Shown piece by piece: positions 42,061-52,990 of a DNA stretch of 64,000 nt (position 1 is the stretch's first letter; each line of letters begins with the position of its first letter). The notes under the pieces were generated by a model. The model was given only the letters and a program-made list of their open reading frames with translations, had not been told where the DNA came from and ran no database searches. The position numbers were made by a program, and so were the translations under genes. Source of the DNA: Symsagittifera roscoffensis (lineage: Eukaryota > Xenacoelomorpha > Acoela > Convolutidae). The stretch is from NCBI RefSeq assembly GCF_963678635.1, contig NC_087064.1:80008726-80072725 (forward strand), in the 5' to 3' direction.

Positions 42061-44330
42061 AAATGAGTTTTAATGAAAAAATCACCTACATTTTAACTAA
42101 GCAGATTTACCGCTACTATTACTAACAAAAAAAAGTCCAGCTGTCTGTCTTAATGCTATATATAGGAAATATGGTTGTAAATGAGCTCAGCAAAGGAATT
42201 GTTTTGGCTTTTAATCGGTTTTTTGTTGTAAAATAGTAGTAAAATGAATAAGTGGTCATGCATCAGCCACTAAATGAACAAAGCAAAAAGTTCTTGCAGA
42301 TTTATTTTTCCAGAATAGCTACAAAAACACGTTATATCGTTTAAAGGAAGCTAGCAAAAATTTATGTTGTTTTATCTATATGCTATTTTTACAGTCCCAA
42401 AATATTGCTGTTAAATTCCGAAACAGAGCGCATAATCGTACACAAATTCTTACAAAATTTTTAAAATGAATTGTTATACCCATTAATCTATATCAAAAAT
42501 TGATTTAAGACGGTTATTACAGTTTACTACTGTAAAAAGCAAGGAGCAGAAAGCAAGTAAATTTTTGGTCAGAAAAAGTACTTTACTTTTTTTTTCAGTG
42601 GCCGAAAAAGGAAAATAAAGAAAGAACAGAAACCTTCAATTTTTTTCGTCTGCTTGATCAGACACAAGCTATCTGCATTTCAAATGGATGAATTTAGCGT
42701 CCTTATCTTAGCAACAAGACTTAAGACGGTTCTAATTTCATTACAAGACAATTTAATATGCCGCTTACCAGTGATACAATACAATGTGTTACAATACATC
42801 GGGTTAAATGATCTCAAATTGGCCAAATTAGCAAATACTGAAAACCCTATATTTTCTATTAACGATTGTAAGCAAATGTAAACTGCTTTTTGAACTCTGG
42901 GCATCAATCTTTTTCGAAGTGCCAGCTTGAATTGACACTGAAACCTATTCAGCTCATTAAAAGCGCCGCGTGCGAACTTTCCACTTGTTAGGGCATCATC
43001 GTTGTTATCACATTTCATGAAAAAAGTTACCTCTTAACAACCTTTAGACACTTTGAAGCCAAATGTAAAAATTTATCAGAAGTGGTAGCAAGTTGAGAAG
43101 TACAGCTAAAAAAATCAAAAATCAAATTAGATATAGAAAAAATCAGATAATTTCCATGATTAATTCCGGATGAACCATTAATTCTATTATTTAATTGTAG
43201 CAAAAAATAGTCAAATTGTTTTCTTATGAATACTGAATAGTCAATGTATACTGAATACTGCTACCACAGATGGTACTAAGGGACTTCGAGTTGAAACAGT
43301 ACAAAAAATTGAGTCTAACGTTTAAAAAGTATCAAACTAGTTCAACTTTTTGTCGCCATCTGATTTGGTTTTTCTAGGGAAAGAAAAAGAATGTGTTTGT
43401 AATACCCAGACATTAGGGTCAGCGTCGTGAAGGCAAATGCCTGTGGCTGATCTTAGGTAGAGTTGCTAGTTTCATTTGATCATATTTGTTTGTAAATAAT
43501 TTGATGCTAAATTTGTTATGAGGCTTGTGATTTTGCTGGAATTAAATTTGTTCAACTTTTTTAAGTATACGACCCACAGATAAAAGCAAAAAACTATCCG
43601 AGAAATTTTCCAAAAAAAACTCAACAGTCAATGCATACTGAAAAGTCATGTATACGACGTAAATATGTATATACACATACTTAAAAGGTCAAAAAATTAT
43701 TCCTGCTTTGAATTGAGACATGTGCCTTGAACAGCGTGGCGAGGAACATTTTATTGATCGACTCCAAAGCTCAGATCTTTCGATTTCCTCAGAAATCAAA
43801 AAGTACTTCATCATACATAACGATCAAGCAAACTAAGAAGTTTTAGTGAAGAGTTACGGGATTTAGTTCGTATTTCTTCATGTTTTCTCCCTCCAAAAAC
43901 GATTTGTTATAAAAAAGTAGCTGAAATTGTAAAATCTTGAACCTGATTTAATTTGCAGGCCACAATAACAAAAGATCAAAACGCCTCTTATGGCAAAATA
44001 AAAACTTAAGCAACTTTCATTCAATGTACTATTCTTTTTTATTGTAATTTCAAAGATACAATCAATAACTATTTGTGATACAACAAGGTTAAATTTTTTA
44101 ACAGATGGTTTTAATTACTATAGCTATCTTAGCGTTTACTGTTTAGGAAAAATGATATTCAAGAAAAAAAATTTTGACTAACGAAAGCAAATAAATGTAA
44201 TATCACTTGTTACGCTTAAATTTTCTAGATAAACTGACGAATTGAAACTAAGAACTACGAAATTGGCGGCCGACGAATTGAAACTAAGAACTCTTTTAGA
44301 TACTCCACCGCTGCTCACGCATTTTTCTGT
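42061..44330. other. AT-rich stretch, no gene seen
   Basis: A weak family A remnant lies at about 42755-42840 (ATATGCCGCTTACCAGTG, CAAATTGGCCAAATTAGCAA). CGACGAATTGAAACTAAGAA is repeated near 44233 and 44273. No gene supported. Confidence 0.45.
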
Positions 44331-44338
44331 GGCGTGCT

Positions 44339-44711
44339 CGGGGCCGATCTAGGATTTTCGCGAGGGGGGCGGATTTTCTAAAGATTTCAAAAGTTTGGCT
44401 AAATTGATTTCACGAGTTCTCCCAAAGCACTAAGAGACCCAGTTTTGCCCAATTTTTCAGCCCCGCAGGCAAGATTTTGAAAAAAAACGGTCGAAAAGGC
44501 ATTTTTAAGCACTTTTTGAAAAAGTTTGACCGCGTTTGCTCCCAAAACTAGTAATAATTAGCGCCGAAGGCGACTTTAAAATTTTTTATGGTCCATCAGC
44601 CAAAAATGTACATCTGAAATCAGTTCAAATGGGGACCTTTTGTGTCGGCAGGGAATCGAATCCCTAATGAGAAAGGCGGCCATCCACCCCCTCCCCCTAA
44701 ATCCGCTAGTG
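44339..44711 (+). mobile_element. hAT-like element H3, full length (373 bp)
   Basis: Left end CGGGGCCGATCTAGGATTTT, right end CCCCCTAAATCCGCTAGTG, inverted relative to each other. The flanks GGCGTGCT (44331-44338) and GGTGTACT (44712-44719) match at 6 of 8 bases, consistent with an aged 8-bp hAT target duplication. Internal CAGGGAATCGAATCCCT resembles a polymerase III B box. Non-coding. Confidence 0.8.
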
Positions 44712-44955
44712 GGTGTACTCATGATTGCAGATATAAGACATCCGAAGAGAGTTAACACGATCCCGTAAATCTACACGCTGTTGGAACTTCAAAAGAAAAA
44801 GGGAAGTCTCACTGTATCAAAGGCCTTAAAATAATCTATAATTCATCTTGTGAGGACATATTTTGTGTTTGGCGCCTGAAAAGTTTTTGAAATTTATTAT
44901 GCCATCCAAAGTGGCCTGTTTGTCTTTGTCTAGTATCATCCAAAGAGATGTCCTA

Positions 44956-45006
44956 TAACCCTAACCCTAACCCTAACCCTAACCCTTACCCTAACCCTAA
45001 CCCTAA
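44956..45006. repeat. Interstitial telomeric repeat (CCCTAA)n
   Basis: About 8.5 units of TAACCC in 51 bp, with one variant (CCCTTACCC). TTAGGG is the telomere repeat of most animals outside arthropods and nematodes. Flanks are ordinary AT-rich DNA, so this is an internal tract, not a chromosome end. Confidence 0.95.
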
Positions 45007-45575
45007 TGTTCTTGCATATTCAATTTTTGGCGGCTGGGTAGATCCAAATCCCTTTTGTTATTTTGCTTCCAACACAGTTAAATTTGTTCTTTGAATTTTC
45101 TCAAAAATCTTGTTTAATGCATCATCAGTTTTCTTATCAATTTTTACTCTCCGTTTTTTTCTAGACTTTGCAAGCTTGGTTCTAATTTCACTTTCTCTAC
45201 ACTACTGTTTCTTATAAACCTATCGTGCTAAATGATCTCGACACAACAGTTACACTGCAACATTGCTATCATACCCAGCTCCCGTATACCGTTTACGGCG
45301 ACATTTGATAGAGCTGTACATTCAGGCGCTAGATCTATGTGACAAACGCATGAGACTCAGTGATAAGAATTAAGGTTAGGGTCTTTGTTAAAAGAGATCA
45401 TCTTTAATTTTTTGTTAAAATATCAAAATCAGAGGAAAGTGTCTATAATTACAAAATCAATTGCATTTTGAAGCATTTTGAGTCAATTTTGATCATGATT
45501 TCAAAGATCAAATTTTTATTAGAGAAACAATTGGAGAGTGTTTCACACTTTTAGAAGAGAAACCAGGCTGTTTAG
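45007..45575. other. No gene seen
   Basis: Spacer between the telomeric tract and a TA microsatellite. A single TTAGGG unit occurs near 45375. Nothing coding. Confidence 0.45.
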
Positions 45576-45584
45576 ATATACATA

Positions 45585-45632
<48 letters not shown>
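45576..45632. repeat. TA microsatellite
   Basis: Nearly uninterrupted TA dinucleotides over about 57 bp. A second, shorter TA tract lies at about 45973-46003, on the other side of H4. Confidence 0.95.
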
Positions 45633-45635
<3 letters not shown>

Positions 45636-45642
45636 AGATAAA

Positions 45643-45972
45643 CAGGAATTTTTTCTCGAGGGGTGGCGGCTTTTTTTGGTCGACCAAATTGAATTTCTGA
45701 GCTCTTCCAAATCAATATAAGACCCTAGGTTGACCAAACTTTCTGCGCCGCAGGCAGTTTTTTCAAAGAAAAGGCCAAAAAAGGCGTTTTTGCACTTTTT
45801 GAAAAGTTTCGACCAAAAAATCGGGTTTTTTCGGCGCGCACTCTCCCCATCAGAATTAGTATAGATTGGCGCCTAAGGCGCCTTCAAAAAAAGTTCAAGA
45901 CCAGTCATCCAAAAATGGACATTTCAAAAGAGGGACCCTTTGGGTCGGCAGGGGGTCGAATCCTTGAGGAGA
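45643..45972 (+). mobile_element. hAT-like element H4 between two TA tracts
   Basis: Follows the family H order: TCGAGGGGTGGCGG, GGTCGACCAAATTGAATTTC, TTTCTGCGCCGCAGGCAG, TTCGGCGCGCACTC and GGCAGGGGGTCGAATCC. Both extreme ends are eroded into the flanking TA microsatellites. Confidence 0.7.
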
Positions 45973-46009
<37 letters not shown>

Positions 46010-46335
46010 CATATAATAATTACGGTTGTGGAATCCAGAGGAAAATGACTAGTACAATGTACCGCCCGAAATGCTTGCTGACGCTGCATAGTTTGCAGAA
46101 TCCAGAACAAAGAATGCGGAATCAGTAAGCATTTAAACTTTACAAGTGTGTGTAGGGGTTCTACAAAGTCTCTATTTTTAATTTTTGCTCGTCATCTTTT
46201 CGAAAGAATTCATTGTGTCAAAAAATAATTCGGGTGGAAAGCGGTTAAATCCAGTACAACTTAGAGCAAGATAAGACAGAAAGCAGCCAGATTGATCAGG
46301 GATACAGACAATTCAAGTGATAGTTGTACTGCCAG

Positions 46336-47065
46336 TACCCAGTAATTTTTCTAAAACAGATCTGAAATAATCTTTTTCAGATCTAAATTTCAGATCTGAA
46401 ATAGGTTGTGAAATGTTTAAATAACGCTTCGATACTTTAAGGATTGGTTATTTCAGACAATTTCTTGTTCTTTGTTATTTCAGATCTGAAAAAATCTATT
46501 TCAGATATTATTTCAGGTCTGAAATGTTCTTTTTCTTGGTTATTTCAGATCTGAAAAATCTATAATTCAGACTCAACTTTTGCTATTTTTGATTTTTTAT
46601 AGCTTCTGCTAGCTACTAGAATTTACTCAGCAAAGTCTCACTTGGAGACTGCCGATGAATGTTTCCTCAAGCATGAGAAATATTTGAAACGCATAAGTAG
46701 CTCATGAAAATGAACAATGTTACAGGTTTTCTAAAAGTTTTTGAAAACTTTTTAACACAGTTGAACGAGAAATTTAGTTTAAAAGAAACTCTTTGCGAAA
46801 ATCTTCGGAAGTTTTTCTGACCGCTAGTTAACCTAAACATAATTGTGTATTGAAGAAACATCGAAAAATAAAAACTCCATGTTTTGCTCGAAATGCATAA
46901 ATTATATATTTAACAAAGGACTTCTCAGATCCGATTTCAGATCCAAGTTTCAGATCTGAATTTTGTAAATTCTTATCAAGATCTGAAATAGAGAATTTCA
47001 GATCTGAGAATCAACTTATGTAAGAAATAAAGAATTTTGATATATCAAAGAAAATCCCCTGGGTA
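46336..47065. mobile_element. Family F element rich in TTTCAGATCTGAAA palindromes
   Basis: Left TACCCAGTAATTTTTC and right GAAAATCCCCTGGGTA (inverted TACCCAGGGGATTTTC) are imperfect terminal inverted repeats. Within about 250 bp of the left end and 140 bp of the right end are around ten copies of the palindrome TTTCAGATCTGAAA or its half. No coding. The structure is that of a non-autonomous transposon with subterminal repeats. Class unknown. Confidence 0.55.
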
Positions 47066-47634
47066 CGGGTGACAAAGCAGCCGAGAAAGCAACAGAACCA
47101 ACTCAGAGATGATCAAATTAAAGACTGAAATAGCAATACGATAAAGCAAAGAAAAACTTCACTGCAAAGGAGATCTTTACAAAACTTTGAAAAAGGACAC
47201 TCGGCAGCTGAAGATAGACTCTAAATGGCAGAAAAAGTCTTGAAAAGGGGGCTCAATAAAACAGTAGAGATACTATTTTCAGATAACAACTTACAAAAAG
47301 TGTCAACTGATTAATTAGTAGCAACATCGCCAAAAAAATCGAAGCTCGAAGGACCAAGTGTTGAAGAAAAGCAGGCTCGAAAAAAGATGACCGAGGTGTC
47401 GAAAATTCTGAGACGATGTATGAAAACGAACAAGAACCACGAACCGGAAAGATGCCTACGGCGATCCAATGCAACACTCAGTGGGAACAGTCGAAGAGTG
47501 AGATGAAGATTGGGGCAAAGATGAAGCGTCAGAGGAACTGAAGAGCTTTTGGCTGGAGGCTTGAAATACTGAGTTAGCAACAGATAAATGCAAAGCAACG
47601 AATACAAACACAGGTTTCATCATTTTAAACGATA

Positions 47635-48691
47635 CTCCAGTCGATCAAGGAGGGTTATCTTGCAAGATCTTGCAAATGGAGGTTATCTTGCAAGATCTTG
47701 TAAGATGGAGGTTATCCTGCAAGATCTTGCAAGATGGATGTTACCTCGCAAGATTCTTGCAAGATCTTGCAAGATAACTTCCTATAAAAATTGTTTCCCA
47801 AAAATTTATTTTGAGCACCAGAAAAACACTCTGGAGATCCAAGTTGACTAAGGTCACAAAGAATTATGAATTTAAATTCAGATGACAAATATAGGTTGAC
47901 CAATTTTCTAAAACGTTCATATATAAATGTTCATTTTTCAGCTTTCGTAATTTAAAAAGTTTCAGATTGTGGTTATAATTTATGCATTTCGAATTAAGAT
48001 TTTCAAAATAATATTTCTTTGATTTTGTTGAAATAATTCATCCAGTGGTTCAAATTTTTTTTTTCGTTATTTGTCTCACCATTTGATCAATAGAGTCAAT
48101 AAGCTTGAGTTATTCTGTAAGTTGCGTCCACATAAATAGGATAAACAATTACGTTTATCATATTATGCGGTTAAAATTTTTTTATTTTTTTTTCATTTCA
48201 TTACGAAGCCATACAGTGCACTGGATAGGCGCACAATTTTGTGTCTGTATGTTCCTGGATTCCAGAGACAAGTCTTTAAACATGTTAAAACTTTGTCGGA
48301 ACGATCAAAGAAAATGAAAGAACAAAAGAAGAACAAAGGGAGCGTCCTTGGTTTGGAATCCGCTTACAATTCACAAAATGCACAGTTTGGCCTCATAATG
48401 TTGTTGATTTGTTTAACTTTTTAAAAGTTATTTTCTTTGTTACTTGTATTACTTCCTTTGTACACAAACTTTATTGGTTGCCTTTGCGTGAAAAGCTGTT
48501 TTTGCCCAAAAAAATTGTATCTTTAAAGATCTTGCAAAAAAGTTATCTGTGAAGAGGTTATCTGTAAAGGAGGTTATCTTGCAAGATCTCTCAAGATCTT
48601 TTATAGAGATGCACCCGCTTTTAAAGAATATAGCAAGATTCCTGCAAGATCTTGGAAAATAACCTTCCTTGATCCAGGGTACTTACTGGAG
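47635..48691. mobile_element. Family E inverted-repeat element, interrupted by a family B copy
   Basis: TCCAGT followed by GATCAAGGAGGGTTAT on the left is mirrored on the right by ATAACCTTCCTTGATC and ACTGGA. Beside each end are repeats of AAGATCTTGCAAGATGGAGG. GATAC occurs just outside both ends (47631-47635 and 48691-48695) and may be a 5-bp target duplication. A complete family B element sits inside at 48199-48400. Confidence 0.65.
48199..48400 (+). mobile_element. Family B short element, 202 bp, complete
   Basis: Left CATTACGAAGCCATACAGTG and right TGCACAGTTTGGCCTCATAA are inverted repeats. Between them lie CTGGATAGGCGCACAATTTT, the CTGGATTCCAGAGA palindrome and GGAATCCGCTTACAATTCAC. Exactly the same length as 62625-62826. 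It is inserted within family E, so it is younger than that element. Confidence 0.85.
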
Positions 48692-48809
48692 ATACGGTCC
48701 AATTGCAGTAGATATAGAAAAAATTGAGATGCAAGCTGGATTACGAACTTCAAGGAAAACGAAAACGGCCCAAAAAACGTTAAAGAATTGATTCTATTTA
48801 GTTGATTGG

Positions 48810-48998
48810 CAATCTTTAAACCCCCAAAACTTTACAAAAAAAGGATCATCGGTAAAAATACCTTTTTAAATTTAAAAAGATGATAAAAACTATCCGTCAG
48901 AAATGGCTAGTTAAAAAGTTGAAATTTGTCAGGCGAAAAAAACCACCCCGACTACAAATATTCCGACTTTTTCTTCGAATGTCGGAACAAAAAAGATT
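48810..48998 (+). repeat. Family A repeat, copy A5 (right half)
   Basis: GGCAATCTTTAAACCCCC, ACTTTACAAAAAAAGGATC, and the terminal ATATTCCGACTTTTTCTTCG / AATGTCGGAAC hairpin. The left half is absent. Confidence 0.65.
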
Positions 48999-49339
48999 AA
49001 TAGTTCAGACTATGTTCCCTGCAAAAGAACAGCCCTTGTTGCGTATTTATTACCTGAGGCTGCACTCTTTTTTATATCCTCTTTTAAGTGTGTCAAAAAA
49101 TCTCTTGATGTCTTGACTCTTGACGTCAATTGCTGATTTTTCTGAGCTTCCCGGTTCAGAGAGTTCAGTTCGTAACAACTGATGTGAACTTGTTTGGAGG
49201 CATTAGTAGTGCACTTTTCAAAAAATTAAATCTCTAAACTTCATCCGTCGATGGTTTTGCTTTTTTGCAAGACGCCTCAGGGCTTATAATCGTTTTTTAT
49301 CTGTCATTCATCGAAATTTCGGACGCTTAGTACGCTATT

Positions 49340-51520
49340 TTAAAGGATCAAAGAATCGACTTTGTGAACGGAAAAATTTTAAATTGAAGGATCGATTGTG
49401 ATGGAAAACTGCGCAAAGGCTTCAATCGGACCAGGAAACCTTTTTTTACTGGTAGAGCAAACATTTGCGTCAACGCAACAAACATCACACTATTCAGGAA
49501 GCCAGGTTTCACGCTGATTTTTACTTCAATGTAAAGAGTTATCAACAAAGCTTTTCTTAATACAGAATTGTCAGAAAAATGACAAATTTTTTCTGACAAA
49601 ATTTTTCTCAAATTTTTTTTTGAATCCAGTTTCAATAACAGGATGCATGCCAAGTGCTGCTGCCAATTGTCATGATTCGGATTGATAGTTGATTATAATA
49701 GAGGCTCGGAACCGCATGGTTTCCACGCAACGCAAGCTCATTTGCACTTAGCTGATGGGCTGAAGCTTGAACTCGACATGATGAATGACAACCATTGGAT
49801 CCGTTGTTGCAAAGAGCAAATGTTTTTTCTGAAAACATTTTTAGGGCTAAATACCAGCTTCTGATGATATGCAACCTTCCATTTCTTCTGATTGAGGACG
49901 ACATAGTTGAGGAAGCCTTTTGCATTAACTGGTCTTTGGTATGAAAAGATTCACCCCACCCCCTCCCTTGAGGTCATTTGAATTTCCACGCGGCAGTTTG
50001 ATTGTAAAATGCAAACAATTTATGCTTTGGGAGCACAGCCTAAACGGCCTTATTGAATTGTGCCCTTCATTTAGTTAAATAACCTTCATCTTTGAAGAAA
50101 TCAAAACTTTATGTTCCGAAGATGTAGAGGCTATCAATTCTTGTTGGTTTCTGCTCTGATCATTTAATGCGATGCAAATTTCATTTTCTGGTTTTCCACC
50201 TCGCCTATTTGTTATGCATAAAGGCTGTATCAATCAATTCTAAAGTAATTCAGTCTGTCAATGTTTTGGCCGCTCTTTCTAAAACCAAAAAGCACTCGTT
50301 CCAAAATTCAGCTGAAAGGCTTCAGACAGCCTTGCTTCAGACGTATTCAGAACTGATAGTTCCTAATTGCTGGATGGGTTTGCATCTCAAAGTTTTCGGA
50401 CTTTTTTGAGCGTTTCTTTAGCTTTCTTTGGTTGACTGGAGGTCTAGACTTCCAAAATTTAAGTTGACATGACAGCCTTTTTCGTATTATTGCCAAAAAG
50501 ACCGCCTGAAAACAGTTTTGTTATCAGAGTTTCTTTCTTTGAAAATCACGAAGTTAAATATAACGTTTCGCAATCTAATATTGCAATTTTGATACTTCAT
50601 ACAAGCTCTAGTTTTGCTTTTCTTTTAGCGCGTATCCTTGCAGAGTTCCCGTTTAATTTCGCGGAAGCTTGACGATCTGCCGGGGAAGTTTGACGATCTC
50701 TACTTTAGTTTTTGATTTTTGCTGTTTTTTTTTCTGCCTCATTTGCTAGTCTTCTGTTTCAGATAATTTAGAGAGAGGTTGCAGAGCTGTTTTTCTGCTA
50801 GTTTTAGGTTCAACCGACCCTACTGCTGGGAGTAAGTTCAGAGAAGTTTAACTCTTACCTGAACTTACTTGTTGGTTGATGATAGTGTCAACCCTACAGG
50901 TTAAAGCTCTTTTGTTCCTTGACTGACTGCTCGCCTGCTGTTTAACAGGTTTTAAATCATCTGTAGATTCTATCAACTCCTCTGACGACTCATTTTTCTG
51001 GTTTTTCTGAGGGCTGTTTTTGTTATCTTCTCACTGTACTTGCACATTATTTGGTTTTTCACACTGCACTTCTTCTAAGTATGCCAGTCAGTTTGCCCAA
51101 TCATGTCTCTTCTGATGCTGTTCTGTTTGAATTTCAAGACTTCGATCATCGCGCTGTGATTTTTTAAGCGTGCGCAGACTTTTTTGAGCCATTTATCAAT
51201 CTTCTGGCTTCTCCCTCGTCTTCACAACAAAAGGTCTCACTCTGACTGACTTCGCATTTTGTTTGATTAGATTCCGATTGATGCTGTCAGCTGAGCAAAC
51301 TTCTCTCAACTGTTTGCAAGTTCGTCAACATTGCCATAGAAGTTGGCGGTTTTGCTTCTATCTTTCGATTAATTTCGGGTTTCACTATCTGAATCAAAAA
51401 TTTTTGACACATCTATATTTTTTTTTGAGGCTATTGTGGTTTTGTCAGCTTTTTTTGTTCCTCTTCTGCCCCACGCGAATTTTTGAGGAGATTCTTTAGT
51501 GTTTTGAGGATTTTCGTGAT
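49340..51520 (-). pseudogene. Possible decayed coding region, identity unknown
   Basis: The minus strand holds a chain of stop-interrupted frames with protein-like content and somewhat higher GC than nearby DNA. Examples: AWGRRGTKKADKTTIASKKN near 51480-51400, IDKWLKKVCARLKNHSAMIE near 51200-51130, WNECFLVLERAAKTLTD near 50310-50250, and two open stretches at 49925-49632 and 49653-49348. No domain was recognised. It could be an old transposon or host pseudogene, or chance. The plus-strand frames here look less protein-like. Confidence 0.25.
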
Positions 51521-51564
51521 ATTCATGATATTTGGTGATATTTATACTAGAACGACAAATATTC

Positions 51565-51832
51565 CATTCTAACGGCGCGTATATTAACTAATTTTGAGAG
51601 GGAGGCGCGCACCAAAAACACTCAATTTTTTTTTGGTCACAATCTTCCATAAAGTGCTTAAACACGCGTTTTTTGGCTTTTTTCAAAGTTTTGCCTGCCG
51701 CGCAGTAAACTTGGCCGAAATAGGTTCTTTTTTAGATCAAAAAATTAGTCAACCCTAAAAAAGTTTGACAAATTTTCAACAAATTTTTGGAAAAAACCAA
51801 CCCACCTCGAGAAAATTCTAGAACCGCCCCTG
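51565..51832 (-). mobile_element. hAT-like element H5 (partial)
   Basis: Reverse orientation: GGCGCGTATATTAACTAATT, GGAGGCGCGCACCAAAAAC, TTTTGCCTGCCGCGCAG, and the terminus TCTAGAACCGCCCCTG at 51817-51832. The other terminus is missing. Confidence 0.7.
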
Positions 51833-52179
51833 CCCTCTCGGATGACTAAGCGATAAATCGCTTACAATCAAGTTTGCTCTGAGAGCTCATAGCATTTTAG
51901 TCTGCAGTTTAAGTTTTTAATTTAGACGATTGCTCTCAAACCACTCAAACCGCACGAAAATTGCTTGAATCTTGGAAAGAATTTTTCAACAGACTCGAAA
52001 ACGCTCAACTCACTGCAAGAAACCATAAGACCGCCCTGAAATTGTTCTGACGATTTTTCCGCGAATGGAATAATTGTCGCGGGGCTCAAGCAATCAGCTC
52101 AATATTTAAATCGGATTTGGCGAACAGAAAACAGAAGTGTACATCTCGAGACATACATCAATAATTGAAAAAAAAACAA
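51833..52179. other. No gene seen
   Basis: Spacer between H5 and a LINE relic. It may contain decayed upstream LINE sequence, but none was recognised. Confidence 0.35.
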
Positions 52180-52990
52180 TGTTTGGCTTCCCACAGGTAT
52201 CATTACTGGGCCCACATCTTTTCATCTTGCATTAAAAAAATAGAAAAAAGCAACAGTCCTCAACAAGTTATTAACATGTTAATCTATGCGCATGATAGAG
52301 TCATAAATCAACCTCTTCATTAAACACTTTAAAATCAGATCACTAAGAAGTCTTAAACAAAACCAATGTATGGTTAGCAAGCAATCAATTAACACTTAAC
52401 ACAGAAAAAACCAAAAATATGCTTTTCGGCAAAACATCAGCTGTTAAATGTTCTACAGATACAACAATTAATTACGAAAAAATAGAAAACCCAAGAATTT
52501 TGAATACCTTGGAATTACTTTGGATGAAGATCTGTTTGAACACCACAAAACTTCCTTAGAAAAAATGAAGCAAGCCAGTCATGTGGGCTTCTTTACAGAC
52601 TGGGAAAGTTTTCGATGGAAAACCAGCTTCTTTTGGCCTATAAAAAATTTATTCAGCCAGTTCTACAATATGGAGCCTTCCTTTACCCATAAACAGATAG
52701 AAGAAATTTGGAAACTGCTGAAACGTCTTAGAGAAACCATGTGTTACAAAAAAAATCAAATCAATTACATGCATAACACAGCCATATAAACAATTTTCTA
52801 ATAAAGAAATACATACTTATGAACTGCTAAAAGTTTTCTGTGAAGTAATGTGGAGTGAAATCCAATCTGAAATTTTAAACAAGTAATTACTAAAGAAGGG
52901 CAACAAAAACTTTCAACTAAAAAAATTATAGCAAGAGCTGTCGCAATACTCTCAAAGTTTAAATCAAAGCACTCCAAATTATTAAGTAGG
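52180..52990 (+). pseudogene. LINE reverse transcriptase relic (L1-like order of motifs)
   Basis: Non-LTR reverse transcriptase motifs survive in order though frames are broken. GFPQVSLLGPHLF at about 52185-52223 (the family PQG-LGP motif, Gly lost). A changed active site reads LIYAHD at about 52280-52296, where family members have F/Y-A-D-D. WLASNQLTLN followed by EKTKNMLFG lies at about 52370-52430, and EYLGITLDEDL at about 52502-52534. The altered catalytic motif, stops and frameshifts show it is dead. The downstream part (52535-52790) is an open stretch from the thumb/connection region. Clade unassigned. Confidence 0.8.

Noticed and set aside
42654-43018. Overlapping plus and minus frames of 75 and 112 codons
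   Set aside because: Part of the sequence is a family A remnant; no motif or splice context.
44956-45006. Chromosome end
   Set aside because: Only 51 bp, with ordinary sequence on both sides.
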